Part shown: piece after piece, positions 16,026-25,166 of the stretch
Layout: every line of letters starts with the position of its first letter
Numbering within the stretch: position 1 is the first letter of the stretch
Source of the DNA: Streptomyces cavernae
GTDB lineage: Bacteria > Actinomycetota > Actinomycetes > Streptomycetales > Streptomycetaceae
Assembly: GCF_004023625.1 (NCBI RefSeq)
Contig: NZ_RPDJ01000008.1
Coordinates: forward strand, 1-64,000
Direction: 5' to 3'
DNA: 64,000 bases
The notes under the pieces: generated by a model
What the model saw: the letters and a program-made list of their open reading frames with translations, nothing else
What the model was told of the DNA's origin: nothing
Databases searched by the model: none
Made by a program: the position numbers and the translations under genes

Positions 16026-16377
16026 TGCTCGGACCTCCTCGTCCTGAGGGTTCGGACAGCCGGGCAGCGCGAACTCGGACCGACCGTGCGGCCGAATCCA
16101 CCCCGTGAGCTGCCTCGCCGCACCCCGTCCCGGGTGCGGGAAACGGCGACGTGAAAGCCAGGCTAGGCAGGTGCGGCTCGACGGGGAACCCGAGCAATGA
16201 CTGAACCCACGCGGCGCTTCGACAGGCGATGAACAGGTCAAATGACGTAGCACCGTCGCAGGCGCGCCGGGCTACGATACTGCCGTCGGCCGTGCCCCCA
16301 CCCTCCCCGCCACCAGGTCCGTTCGCGCATTCAAACGCACCACCCGTGGGGGCGTCGCGCAGCTGAGGAGGTAGTTC
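16026..16377. other. Divergent promoter region between synthetase and sensor kinase
   Basis: This gap of 352 bp serves two divergent genes. Towards the kinase, TACGAT at 16273-16278 is a plausible -10 element, about 100 bp before the ATG, leaving a leader of roughly 95 bases. A GAGGAGG lies just before the kinase start. No clear palindromic operator was found. Confidence 0.4.
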
Positions 16378-17994
16378 ATGCCCGGTTCACCGCTCGTCGA
16401 GTGGCGGGACGTCGCGGCGGCCGCGATGGACGGCCTCGCCGTGGTGGACAGCACCGGCCGCTTCGTCCAGCTGAACCCCGCGGCCGTCGCGCTGTGCGGC
16501 GAGCGCAGGGAGGCCGACCTGATCGGTGTTCCCGCTCCGTTCGCTCGCACGAGGAGGCCAACCGCCTGCCCGGGGCTGCTGGAGGACGAGCCGGACGAGC
16601 AGGTGGCCTACTGGACGACCGGCTCCGGGGAACGACGCGAGTTCGCCTACCGGGCCCGCGGCCTGCCGACGAACCCGAGTCTCGAGGTCGTCTCGTTTCG
16701 CGACGTGACCGACGAGGGACACCGCTACCGCAGAGTCGCGGCTATCGCACGGACGTCCGTCTCCCTGGCCTCCGAGGGATCACTGGGTTCCACCCTGGAC
16801 GCCGTCGCCCGGCAGATCGTCCAGACCGACGGACTGGCCGGGGTGCAGATCCTGACCCTGGACAGCACCGGCCGGGAACTGCGGCTGATGGGCTCCGCGG
16901 GGCTACGACGCTCGGACACGTTCCTCGACCGCCTGCTGGAGTGCCGCGACCGAGGCGCCCGGCTGTGCATGATGGACACCTTGAGGGAACGCAAACCGAT
17001 CGTCGTCCCCCACCGGTGGTCCCAGATCCGCGAGGACCCGGCCTGGGAACCGCTGCACGACTACCTCGCCGAACTGACGTGGGACTCCTTCGTCAGCGTG
17101 CCGCTGACGGTGCGCGGTCGAGCCGAAGGCGTGCTCAACGCGTACTTCGCCCCGGGACAGGAGATCGGCACCCGGACGTTGGAGTTCCTCGCCGCCATGG
17201 CTGAACAAGCCGCCCTCGCCGTCGACTACGCCACACTGCTCCAGAGCGAGCGCGACGGAGCCAGGCAGGACGAACGCCAGCGCCTCGCACGGGATCTGCA
17301 CGACTCGATCGTCCAGCAGGTGTTCTCGATCGGCATGCAGGCCAACGCGGTCGGAGTGCTCGCAACCCGCGGTGGGCCGGTGCCCGCTGAGGCCGTCCAG
17401 CGCTTCGCGGACGAGATCGGAACGCTCTCGCGGACCGTCCTCGCCGACCTGAGGGCGATGGTGCACGAGCTGCGCCCGTCCTCCACCGCCGACCTCGGGC
17501 TGGAGGAGACGGTTAACACGCTCGTCAAGAGCACCGAGAACCGGACCGGTCTGGACTTCCGGCTCCGGTTCGGACAAGGGCTGGACACGATCGACCCCGA
17601 ACTCGCCGAGGACGCCTACCGGATCACCGCGGAAGCCATCCACAACGTGGTCAAGCACGCGGAGGCCACCTTCGCCATCGTCCGCCTCGGCGTCCACGGC
17701 CACACACTGACCGCGAGCGTCTCGGACAACGGCCGCGGACTGCGGGACCCGAGCGGGCACCCGGTTCCCCCGGAGGGCGACCGGAGCTCCGGCTCAAGGG
17801 GAGGCACGGAGGGTTACGGACTGACAACCATGCGGGAAAGGGCTGCACGATGGGGTGGCACCATGAGGATCAAGTCGCGTGCGGAGAAGGGTACGACCGT
17901 GCGCGTGGTCATACCCCTGCCCGTCCAGGTGCCGGACTCTTCCCCCGAGGATCCGGACAACTCCACGAACACCGCACTGACGGTGCCGCTCTGA
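16378..17994 (+). CDS. PAS/GAF sensor histidine kinase, NarX/DevS-like
   Basis: A 538-residue soluble two-component kinase. An N-terminal PAS-like domain (about residues 1-115, GLAVVDSTGRFVQLNPAA) is followed by a GAF domain (about 130-285, ending YFAPGQEIGTRTLEFLAAMA). A HisKA_3 dimerisation helix has the phosphoacceptor His308 in ERQRLARDLHDSIVQQVF. The HATPase domain has an N-box (AEAIHNVVKHA), SDNGRGL and GYGLTTMRERA. There are no transmembrane segments, so it senses a cytosolic signal, possibly an aromatic intermediate or redox state. GAGGAGG precedes the ATG. It is followed directly by its response regulator. Confidence 0.9.
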   Translation: MPGSPLVEWRDVAAAAMDGLAVVDSTGRFVQLNPAAVALCGERREADLIGVPAPFARTRRPTACPGLLEDEPDEQVAYWTTGSGERREFAYRARGLPTNPSLEVVSFRDVTDEGHRYRRVAAIARTSVSLASEGSLGSTLDAVARQIVQTDGLAGVQILTLDSTGRELRLMGSAGLRRSDTFLDRLLECRDRGARLCMMDTLRERKPIVVPHRWSQIREDPAWEPLHDYLAELTWDSFVSVPLTVRGRAEGVLNAYFAPGQEIGTRTLEFLAAMAEQAALAVDYATLLQSERDGARQDERQRLARDLHDSIVQQVFSIGMQANAVGVLATRGGPVPAEAVQRFADEIGTLSRTVLADLRAMVHELRPSSTADLGLEETVNTLVKSTENRTGLDFRLRFGQGLDTIDPELAEDAYRITAEAIHNVVKHAEATFAIVRLGVHGHTLTASVSDNGRGLRDPSGHPVPPEGDRSSGSRGGTEGYGLTTMRERAARWGGTMRIKSRAEKGTTVRVVIPLPVQVPDSSPEDPDNSTNTALTVPL

Positions 17995-18662
17995 GCACCG
18001 GACAACCCCGGCCCACCCGGGTGCTGATCGTGGACGACCACGCCGTCGTACGCCGCGGCATCCGTGCCTATCTGGAGGTCATGGACGACATGGAGGTCGC
18101 CGCGGAAGCGGCCGACGGGCAGGAGGCCCTCACCCGGCTGGACGCGATGGCGGCCCTTGGCGAGCTGCCGGACGTGGTGCTGATCGACCTGCTTATGCCC
18201 AGGATGGACGGTTCCACGGCGATCGGACTGATCAAGGAACATCACCCCAGGGTGCGCGTCGTGGTGCTCACCAGCTTCGGCGAGATGGAGCGTGTCCACA
18301 CCGTCCTCGCGCAGGGGGCCGCCGGTTATCTGCTCAAGGACGCGGAGGCCGGCGAGGTGGTCTCCGCTATCCGCGCGGCGACCCGTGGCGAGGTCTTCCT
18401 CGATCCCGCCGTGGCCAGGGGGCTCACCCAGGAGATCGTCTCGCCGCCGACCGGGCTCGGCTCACTCACCAGCCGGGAGCGAGACGTCCTCGTTCTCGTC
18501 GCCGAGGGACGGTCCAACCAGCAGATCGCCGACGAGTTGGTGATCAGCGAGCGTACGGCCCGTACGCACGTCAGCAATCTGCTGCGCAAGCTCCGGCTCA
18601 CCTCGCGGACCCAGGCGGCGCTCTTCGCCGTACGGCAGGGACTGGTACCGCCGCGCGGCTGA
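17991..18662 (+). CDS. NarL/FixJ-family response regulator
   Basis: A receiver plus LuxR-type DNA-binding protein. The acidic pair lies in VLIVDDHAVVRRG and the phosphorylation site is an Asp in VVLIDLLMPRMDG (residue 66 by this start). The C-terminal HTH is LTSRERDVLVLVAEGRSNQQ followed by IADELVISERTARTHVSNLL. It is cognate to the kinase encoded just upstream. No ATG or GTG exists near the kinase stop in this frame. The choice is a CTG at 17991 overlapping the kinase stop (CTGA), which gives the normal N-terminus STGQPRPTRVLIVDD, or GTG at 18021, which would start unusually close to the first strand. CTG is favoured. Confidence 0.9.
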   Translation: MSTGQPRPTRVLIVDDHAVVRRGIRAYLEVMDDMEVAAEAADGQEALTRLDAMAALGELPDVVLIDLLMPRMDGSTAIGLIKEHHPRVRVVVLTSFGEMERVHTVLAQGAAGYLLKDAEAGEVVSAIRAATRGEVFLDPAVARGLTQEIVSPPTGLGSLTSRERDVLVLVAEGRSNQQIADELVISERTARTHVSNLLRKLRLTSRTQAALFAVRQGLVPPRG

Positions 18663-18767
18663 CTGCCGCGCGGTGCGCGTCGGCCCCCACAGAGAGCACC
18701 GCGGTGAGCGACACCTCCGAGCGCGACACACGGCGACCGTGCCGGAACCGGATCGTGGCCGGTGATG

Positions 18768-19949
18768 TCAGCGGACTCGTACCGGCACGCTGCTGAAGCC
18801 TCGGGTGATGTTGTTGAGCGCGCGGACCGGTTCGCCGGTCAGTTCAATCCGTTCGACGCGGGCGGCAAGGGCCTTGAAGACGGCGTGGGCTTCCAGCTTG
18901 GCGAGGCCCTGGCCCGCGCAGGCATGGTTGCCGAATCCGAAGCCGAGGTGGTCCAGGGGGTTGCGGCGGATGTCGAAGTGGTCGGGGTCGGTGTAGTGGC
19001 GCTCGTCGCGGTTGGCGGAACCGTAGCTGTGCATCACCCGGGCGCCCGCCGGAATGACGACGCCCTCTCCGAGGTCGACGTCGCGGGTGGTGACGCGGGA
19101 GAACACCTGGATCGGGCTCTCCATGCGCACGATCTCGTTGAACGCGGCCGGAACGAGAGCGGGTTCACCGACCAGCACCTCCCACTGCTCGGGGTGGCGG
19201 GCGAAGAGCCAGACACCGCTGGAGATCACGGAGACGGTCGTGTCGAACGCGGCGACGACGTACCCGGCCAACAGCCCGGTCGCGCCCTCGACGGGGATCT
19301 CGCCCCGTTTGTGGGCCTCCAGAACGTTCCAGCCGAACCCACCCGGAACCAGGTCCTCCTTGGCGACGACCTCACTGAGATACGCCATCAGTGCCTGCAC
19401 CTTCGGCTCAGCGGCCGACGTGCGGGCTCCGGCCGGGCCGCCGGAGTCGAACCATCCGGCCGCCATGTCCAGGAGCTCGTCGCGCCCCTTCTGCGGCCAG
19501 CCGATCAGATCCATGATCACGCGGATGGGGAGGTCCTGGGCGAGGTCGGTGACGGCGTCGAAGTCGCCGCGCTCGACGAGGGCGGCAGCGAGTTCCTCGG
19601 CACGCCGGTCGATGTTCTCGGCCACCGACCGCAGCGCACGCGGCGACAGCCGTTCGGTGAACAGCTTGCGCTGCTGGGTCTGCGAGGGCGGGTCCTGATG
19701 GATCAGCGCACCGTCCCATGCGCCATTGAAGTCGTCGTTGAGGCCGATACCGCGTGCCGAGGAGAACGTCCGCCAGTCACCGAGGGCCGCCCGTACCTGC
19801 TCGTAGCGGCAGACGAACCACAGGTCGTGACGGGTGAGATGGACAGCGGGTCCCAGGTCGCGCAGCGCCTTGAAACGCGGATAGGGATCGGCGAGCGCCT
19901 CGTCGCTGAACAGGTCGACGTCGGCGGCGGGATATGCGGCCGTGCTCAT
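18768..19949 (-). CDS. Cytochrome P450, CYP199-like
   Basis: A 393-residue soluble bacterial P450. The haem loop is FGFGNHACAGQGLAKLE with the thiolate Cys344; the ExxR motif lies in NEIVRMESP; the I-helix reads LAGYVVAAFDTTVS, where most P450s have AG-x-(D/E)TT, so the acid-alcohol pair is D-T. The stretch SANRDERHYTDPDHFDIRRN, followed by LDHLGFG, resembles CYP199-type para-substituted-benzoate demethylases, which suits an O-demethylation role in this aromatic island. No ferredoxin or ferredoxin reductase gene adjoins it, so partners must come from elsewhere. The ATG follows GAAGGAG. The call to CYP199 is by resemblance only. Confidence 0.88.
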   Translation of the reverse strand: MSTAAYPAADVDLFSDEALADPYPRFKALRDLGPAVHLTRHDLWFVCRYEQVRAALGDWRTFSSARGIGLNDDFNGAWDGALIHQDPPSQTQQRKLFTERLSPRALRSVAENIDRRAEELAAALVERGDFDAVTDLAQDLPIRVIMDLIGWPQKGRDELLDMAAGWFDSGGPAGARTSAAEPKVQALMAYLSEVVAKEDLVPGGFGWNVLEAHKRGEIPVEGATGLLAGYVVAAFDTTVSVISSGVWLFARHPEQWEVLVGEPALVPAAFNEIVRMESPIQVFSRVTTRDVDLGEGVVIPAGARVMHSYGSANRDERHYTDPDHFDIRRNPLDHLGFGFGNHACAGQGLAKLEAHAVFKALAARVERIELTGEPVRALNNITRGFSSVPVRVR

Positions 19950-20087
19950 CGTGATCTCCTTCGGTCAACTCGGCTGCGGAGCATGACGACGCCGATCGTC
20001 GACCCCCGGCACGCGGCGGGACAGGGGGTTTCTACGGGATGGGTAACCCGATTCGCGTACCACCGTCCCGGCTGTGTCGGCCCGGTC

Positions 20088-22439
20088 TCACAAGTCGTCC
20101 GGAAGACGGGCTCCCTGACGTTGCCGGGCCAGCCAGACGGCCACCTGGGCGCGCGAGTTGACCCCGATCTTGTCGAAGAGCCGCTCCACATGACCGTCCA
20201 CCGTGCGCGGAGACAGCACGAGTTCACCGGCGATGGCCTTGTTCGTGAGACCCCGGGCGATCAGCCGGGCCACATCCTGTTCCCGGCGGGTGAGTTCCGG
20301 TACGCCCGCCCGGTCAGGCGCACCGGAACGGGCCGGTGCACCGGGCGGGCGAAGCATGTCCATCGGGCGGGCGCGGCCCTGCTGGACCAGAGCGTCGAAG
20401 CGGGATCGTCCCAGGGCCGACTTCGCGCCGGCGCGGCAACGGGCCGAATGACGGGCGAGGGCCGGACCGAATGCCTCGATCCCGGTGCCCAGGGACTCCC
20501 ACAGGGCCGTCGCGGTCCCCAGCAGCCGTGCGGCCTCGTCGTGGCAGGAGCGTGACCCGGCGATCCACGCGAGGAGTTCGACGTCCAGCACCATGCCGAG
20601 CTGGTTGCCGTTCGGCGTCAGGTCGAGTGCTTCGCGGACAAGCTCGGCCACGTCGACATCCTGATCGCCCGTGACCCAGCGGTCGTAAGCGCACGCCCAC
20701 ATCGCCTCCGACCGGGCCCAGGTCTCGCCCCGCTCCCGCGCGATGCGGATCGCCTCCGCACCGGCTGCCCGGGCCGAAGCACTGTCACCACTGAGGGACA
20801 AGGCGATGGTGTGCTGGAACAGCCCCCACAGCACGGCGGCGACGTCCTCCAACCGCCGCATGAAGGCGATGCCTTCCGCGTAGTGACGGGCGGCCCCGGC
20901 GGGGTCGCCGGCGAACAGGGATGCGCTGCCCGAAAGCAGGCACGCGTAACCACGAAGGTGGTCGTCGTCGTACATCTCGGCGATCTGCGCGCACTCCTCC
21001 AGCCACGCCGCGGCGGCGTCGCGATCACCTTGCAGCAACGCGGTCCAGACGGCGGTCCACAGGGCGTGACCGCGTTCGGGTTCAGGTTCGGGCGCGGCCT
21101 TCAGGGCCTGGTCGAGCCGTCGTCGGCCAGGCGCGAGCCGCTCGCCGACCGTCCATTCGTAGCGCAGCGCCGACACCAGGACCAGCGCGGACCGGGACTC
21201 GCCCGGCTCGGACAGCGACCAGTCGATGGCGGATTCCAGGTTGTCCCGCTCCGTGCGCAGGCGGGCGAGGTTCTCGGCCTGGCCCGGACCGCACCAGGTT
21301 TCACAGGAGTGGACGGCCAGACGCAGGTAGTGGTCGCGGTGCCGACGGCGGAGGTCCTGTTCGAGACCACTGTCGGCGAGGATGCCGCGACCGTACTGCC
21401 GGATGGTCTCCAGCATGCGGTACCGCGCCCGCGGCAGGTCCGGGCGCACCGACAGCACCGACTTGGCCACGAGCCCGTCGACCAGGTCGAGGACATCGAC
21501 GGTGTCGATACCGATGCCCGGCCCGGCGCAAATGCCCTCAACGGCGTCCAGATCGAACTCGGCGGGGAAGACGGACAGGCCGGCCCACAACAGTCGCTCC
21601 TGCTCCGAACACAGGTCGTAGCTCCACTCCATCAGCGCGCGCAGCGTCTGCTGTCGTGACACGGCGGCCGGACTGCCCAGCGTGAGCAGGCGAAAACGGT
21701 CGTCGAGCCGGTCTGCGACCTGCTCCACGGACAAGGAACGCAGCCGCGTGGCGGCCAGTTCGATGGCGAGCGGAAGGCCGTCGAGGCGGGCGCACAGACG
21801 GGCCACCGCTTCGCGGTTGTCCTCGCGCACGCTGAAGTCCGGCCGGACGGCGGTCACCCGGTCGACGAGCAGGGCGACGGATTCATAGGCGGTGAGCACC
21901 TCGGCCGCCGGGGCGGCTTCCCCGGCGGGCACGGGCAAGGGATCAACCGCGAGGACGTGTTCACAAGGGATGCCAAGGGGCTGGCGGCTGGTGGCCAGCA
22001 CGCGCAGACCCGGTGCCCGGCGCAGCAGGTGATCGACGAGCCCGGCGCAGGCGACGACGAGGTGCTCGCAGTTGTCCAGCACCACCAGCAGTCGGCGGTC
22101 GGCCAAGTGGTCAGCCACCTGCTCCCACGCCGACCGGTGGGACTGGTCCTTGACGTCCAGGGCCGCGGCGAGGGCATCGGCGAGCCGGTCGGGGTCGTCG
22201 ACGGCGGTGAGGTCGGCGAACCACACTCCGTGCGGAAACGCCCTCCGGGCGAGTTCGGCGGCCCGCAGGGCGAGGCGAGTCTTGCCCACGCCCCCGGGGC
22301 CGGCCAGCGTCAGCAGCCGGGATGCCTCCATCCGCCGCCTGACCTCGGCCAGTTCACGTCGGCGGCCCACGAAGCTGCTCGCAATGACCGGCAGGTTGCC
22401 AGGGGGCCGCGCTGCCCGCCGTTCGTACGTCTCGTCCAT
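20088..22439 (-). CDS. LuxR-family ATPase regulator (STAND type)
   Basis: A 783-residue regulator. An ATPase domain lies at the N-terminus, with Walker A AGPGGVGKTRLALRAAELA (near residue 45) and Walker B RRLLVVLDNCEHLV. Winged-helix and TPR-like segments follow (WSYDLCSEQERLLWAGLSVF; RYRMLETIRQYG). A LuxR-type HTH closes the protein (LTRREQDVARLIARGLTNKA followed by IAGELVLSPRTVDGHVERLF). Such regulators integrate a small ligand with ATP binding. It sits between the P450 and the alcohol-dehydrogenase relic and may control either. ATG 22439 is chosen because the folded domain begins just after it; no strong ribosome binding site is visible, and an upstream in-frame extension is non-conserved. 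Confidence 0.85.
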   Translation of the reverse strand: MDETYERRAARPPGNLPVIASSFVGRRRELAEVRRRMEASRLLTLAGPGGVGKTRLALRAAELARRAFPHGVWFADLTAVDDPDRLADALAAALDVKDQSHRSAWEQVADHLADRRLLVVLDNCEHLVVACAGLVDHLLRRAPGLRVLATSRQPLGIPCEHVLAVDPLPVPAGEAAPAAEVLTAYESVALLVDRVTAVRPDFSVREDNREAVARLCARLDGLPLAIELAATRLRSLSVEQVADRLDDRFRLLTLGSPAAVSRQQTLRALMEWSYDLCSEQERLLWAGLSVFPAEFDLDAVEGICAGPGIGIDTVDVLDLVDGLVAKSVLSVRPDLPRARYRMLETIRQYGRGILADSGLEQDLRRRHRDHYLRLAVHSCETWCGPGQAENLARLRTERDNLESAIDWSLSEPGESRSALVLVSALRYEWTVGERLAPGRRRLDQALKAAPEPEPERGHALWTAVWTALLQGDRDAAAAWLEECAQIAEMYDDDHLRGYACLLSGSASLFAGDPAGAARHYAEGIAFMRRLEDVAAVLWGLFQHTIALSLSGDSASARAAGAEAIRIARERGETWARSEAMWACAYDRWVTGDQDVDVAELVREALDLTPNGNQLGMVLDVELLAWIAGSRSCHDEAARLLGTATALWESLGTGIEAFGPALARHSARCRAGAKSALGRSRFDALVQQGRARPMDMLRPPGAPARSGAPDRAGVPELTRREQDVARLIARGLTNKAIAGELVLSPRTVDGHVERLFDKIGVNSRAQVAVWLARQRQGARLPDDL

Positions 22440-22704
22440 CGCGAAGTCAGCTTGGCACCGCCCACCGGAATGAATCGAGACGTCGGCAGCGGGATTCGGT
22501 GCCGAACGGCCCACTCGCGACGAATGACGTACGCCGCATGAGACTCCTGCCGAGTGCGCATGTGCCACGCACATGCCCACGGCAGGCGGGGCCCGGCAAT
22601 CGGGTAGCGCATCGGGTAATCCACCCCCTCCGGTACGGGCGGCCCCCTGCCACGGTCGCCGTGCACCGTCGCTGTGACGCACAGCACGAGCTCAGAGGGG
22701 CAAC

Positions 22705-23421
22705 GATGCTCACGACAACCACCGCCGCCGTCCTGGAGGGGCCCGGTCGGCCCTTCAGCCTCGAACAGGTCGAGCTCGACGACCCCCGAGCGGAGGAGGT
22801 GCTCGTCCGCATGGTCGCCGCGGGTTTCTGCCACACCGACCTCGGCGTGCAGGCCGGCCACATCCCCTTCGCCCTGCCGGGCGTGATCGGCCACGAGGGT
22901 GCCGGCGTCGTCGAAGCGGTCGGCTCGGCGGTCACCCGCGTCGCGCCCGGCGACGTCGCGATCGACCTGGTCGACCACCGCCTCGACGTGGCCCTCGAAC
23001 TGGGCGCGACCCACCGGATCAACCCGGCGACCGAAAATGTCGCCAAGGCGCTGGACAGGAACACCTGCGGCACCGGGCTCGACCACGCCGTCGACACCAC
23101 CGTCGACATGTGTGTACTGCGTACCGCGGTCGACGCCCTCGGCACCCTGGGACGCACCGCCGCCGTCGGCGCGACAGCGCCCGACACAGAACGCGCCCTC
23201 GAGTACCAGGACTTGCTCGTCGGGCCTCGGCTGTCGGCGTTACCGAGGGCGACGCGGACCCCGAGTCGCTGATCCCGCTGCTCGCCGGACTTCACCGGCA
23301 GGGCCGGCCACCCCTCGACAAGATCGTCACGACCTACCCGTTCAGCGAGATCAACCAGGCGGTCGCGGATGCGCGCCACGGCTCCACGATCAAGCCCGTC
23401 CTCCTGTTCGACGCCGACTGA
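22705..23421 (+). pseudogene. Zinc-dependent aryl-alcohol dehydrogenase, broken
   Basis: The N-terminus is a normal class III/aryl-alcohol dehydrogenase start, with zinc-ligand motifs FCHTDLGVQAGHIP and GVIGHEGAGVVEAVG. Directly after VTRVAPGD the sequence jumps to VAIDLVDHRLDVALELGATH, which belongs after the Rossmann glycine motif in intact enzymes. The structural-zinc loop and the nucleotide-binding fold are therefore missing (roughly 110-140 codons, in frame). A second lesion, a frameshift near 23220-23240, moves the C-terminus (VTEGDADPESLIPLLAGL to IKPVLLFDAD, stop 23421) into another frame. Two independent defects mean no activity. It stood directly upstream of the vanillyl-alcohol/eugenol oxidase gene and presumably handled the alcohol product. 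Confidence 0.85.
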
Positions 23422-23462
23422 CCGATTCCCGAGCCCATCGCATTCCGCACACCAGGAGTGAC

Positions 23463-25043
23463 ATGACCCGCACCCTTCCCCCCGGCGTCAGCGACGAGGA
23501 CTTCACCTCGGCCCTCACGGCGTTCCGGGACGTCGTCGGCGACGAGTTCGTCCGTACGGACGAGGCCGAACTGGCGCGCTTCCACGACCCCTACCCGGTC
23601 GGCGACGCCGACGCCCACCTCGCCTCGGCGGTGATCTCCCCCCGCGACACCGAACAGGTGCAGGAGGTCGTCCGCATCGCCAACCGCTACGGAATACCGC
23701 TCTCGGTCATCTCCACGGGCAGGAACAACGGCTACGGCGGCTCGGCCCCGCGCCTGTCGGGCGCCGTCGTCGTCAACACCGGCGAGCGGATGAACCGGAT
23801 CCTTGAAGTCGACGAGAAGCTCGGCTACGCCCTGCTCGAACCCGGCGTCACGTACTTCGACCTCCACGAGTACCTGGAGGCCCACGCGCCGAGCCTCATG
23901 ATCGACTGTCCCGACCTCGGCTGGGGCAGCGTCGTGGGCAACGCCCTCGACCGTGGCGCCGGCTACACGCCTTACGGCGACCACTTCATGTGGCAGACCG
24001 GCATGGAGGTCGTGCTGCCGCAGGGTGACGTCATGCGCACCGGGATGGGCGCGCTGCCCGGCAGTACCACATGGCAGCTGATCCCGTATGGCTTCGGTCC
24101 CTACCCGGACGGCATGTTCACCCAGTCCAACCTGGGCATCGTGACCAAGATGGGCATCGCGCTCATGCAGAAACCGCCCGCATCCATGACGTACCAGATC
24201 ACCTTCGAGAACGAGAGTGACCTCGAGCAGATCGTGGACATCATGCTGCCGTTGCGCATCAACATGGCGCCACTGCAGAACGTCCCCGTACTGCGCAACA
24301 TCATCCTCGACGCGGCCGTGGTCTCGCAGCGCGCCGACTGGTACGACGGCGACGGTCCACTGCCGCCCGAGGCGATCGAGCGGATGAAGAAGGAACTCGG
24401 CCTCGGTTACTGGAACTTCTACGGCACCCTCTACGGCCCGCCCCAGCTGATCGAGATGAACTACGGAATCATCAAAGATGCCTTCGGCCAAATTCCCGGC
24501 TCCCGCTTCCAAACCCACGAGGAGCGCCACGACCGCGGCGCCCACGTCCTGCAGGACCGGCACAAGATCAACAATGGGATCCCCAGCCTCAGCGAGATGA
24601 AACTGATGGACTGGATCCCGGGCGCGGGCCATGTGGGCTTCTCCCCGATCTCCCCACCGGTGGGCCGCGACGCCATGAAACAGTTCCGGATGGTGCGCTC
24701 GCGCGCGGACGAGTACGCCAAGGACTACGCGGCCCAGTTCGTCGTAGGCCTGCGGGAGATGCACCACATCGCGTTGCTGCTGTTCGACACCCAGGACGCC
24801 ACGGCGCGGAACGAGACCCTCGCCCTGACCCGGCTGCTCATCGACGAGGCCGCCGCCGAGGGATACGGCGAATACCGCACCCACAACGCCCTCATGGACC
24901 AGGTCATGGGCACCTACAACTGGGGCGACGGCGCTCTGCTGAAGTTCCACGAAGCCATCAAGGACGCCTTGGATCCCAACGGCATCATCGCCCCCGGTAA
25001 GTCCGGTGTCTGGCCGGCCCGTTACCGCGGCAAGGGTCTGTGA
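23463..25043 (+). CDS. Eugenol/vanillyl-alcohol oxidase (VAO-family flavoprotein)
   Basis: A 526-residue para-phenol oxidase, the same length as Rhodococcus eugenol oxidase and similar throughout as I recall that sequence. Expected active-site residues are all present at matching numbers: Tyr91 (NNGYGG), Asp151 (CPDLGWGS), Tyr168 (GYTPYGDH), His390 for covalent FAD attachment (GAGHVGFSP), and Tyr471-Arg472 (GEYRTHNALM). The enzyme oxidises eugenol to coniferyl alcohol, vanillyl alcohol to vanillin, and related 4-alkylphenols, with O2 giving H2O2. AGGAG precedes the ATG. The aldehyde dehydrogenase on the opposite strand converges on it. Coding upstream of 23463 belongs to the dehydrogenase relic, not to this gene. 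Confidence 0.93.
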   Translation: MTRTLPPGVSDEDFTSALTAFRDVVGDEFVRTDEAELARFHDPYPVGDADAHLASAVISPRDTEQVQEVVRIANRYGIPLSVISTGRNNGYGGSAPRLSGAVVVNTGERMNRILEVDEKLGYALLEPGVTYFDLHEYLEAHAPSLMIDCPDLGWGSVVGNALDRGAGYTPYGDHFMWQTGMEVVLPQGDVMRTGMGALPGSTTWQLIPYGFGPYPDGMFTQSNLGIVTKMGIALMQKPPASMTYQITFENESDLEQIVDIMLPLRINMAPLQNVPVLRNIILDAAVVSQRADWYDGDGPLPPEAIERMKKELGLGYWNFYGTLYGPPQLIEMNYGIIKDAFGQIPGSRFQTHEERHDRGAHVLQDRHKINNGIPSLSEMKLMDWIPGAGHVGFSPISPPVGRDAMKQFRMVRSRADEYAKDYAAQFVVGLREMHHIALLLFDTQDATARNETLALTRLLIDEAAAEGYGEYRTHNALMDQVMGTYNWGDGALLKFHEAIKDALDPNGIIAPGKSGVWPARYRGKGL

Positions 25044-25117
25044 ACCTCGCCCCGGCCGGAGAACATGGGCAGACTACCCAGCACTCCGAATGAGACGACG
25101 CCCAAGTGTACGCCCAG

Positions 25118-25160
25118 GAGGGCGCCTGGCGGGCATCTGCCCAGGTCAGGCGCCCTCTTT
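25118..25160. terminator. Bidirectional terminator between oxidase and aldehyde dehydrogenase
   Basis: Perfect 11-bp arms GAGGGCGCCTG (25118-25128) and CAGGCGCCCTC (25147-25157) enclose a second small stem (GGGCA/TGCCC), and TTTCT follows on the plus strand. It lies between two convergent genes. Confidence 0.85.
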
Positions 25161-25166
25161 CTGCGC

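Noticed and set aside
22899..23462. N-terminal extension of the eugenol oxidase through the dehydrogenase relic
   Set aside because: The oxidase has its own AGGAG and an ATG that matches the known family start; the upstream reading is an out-of-frame translation of the relic.
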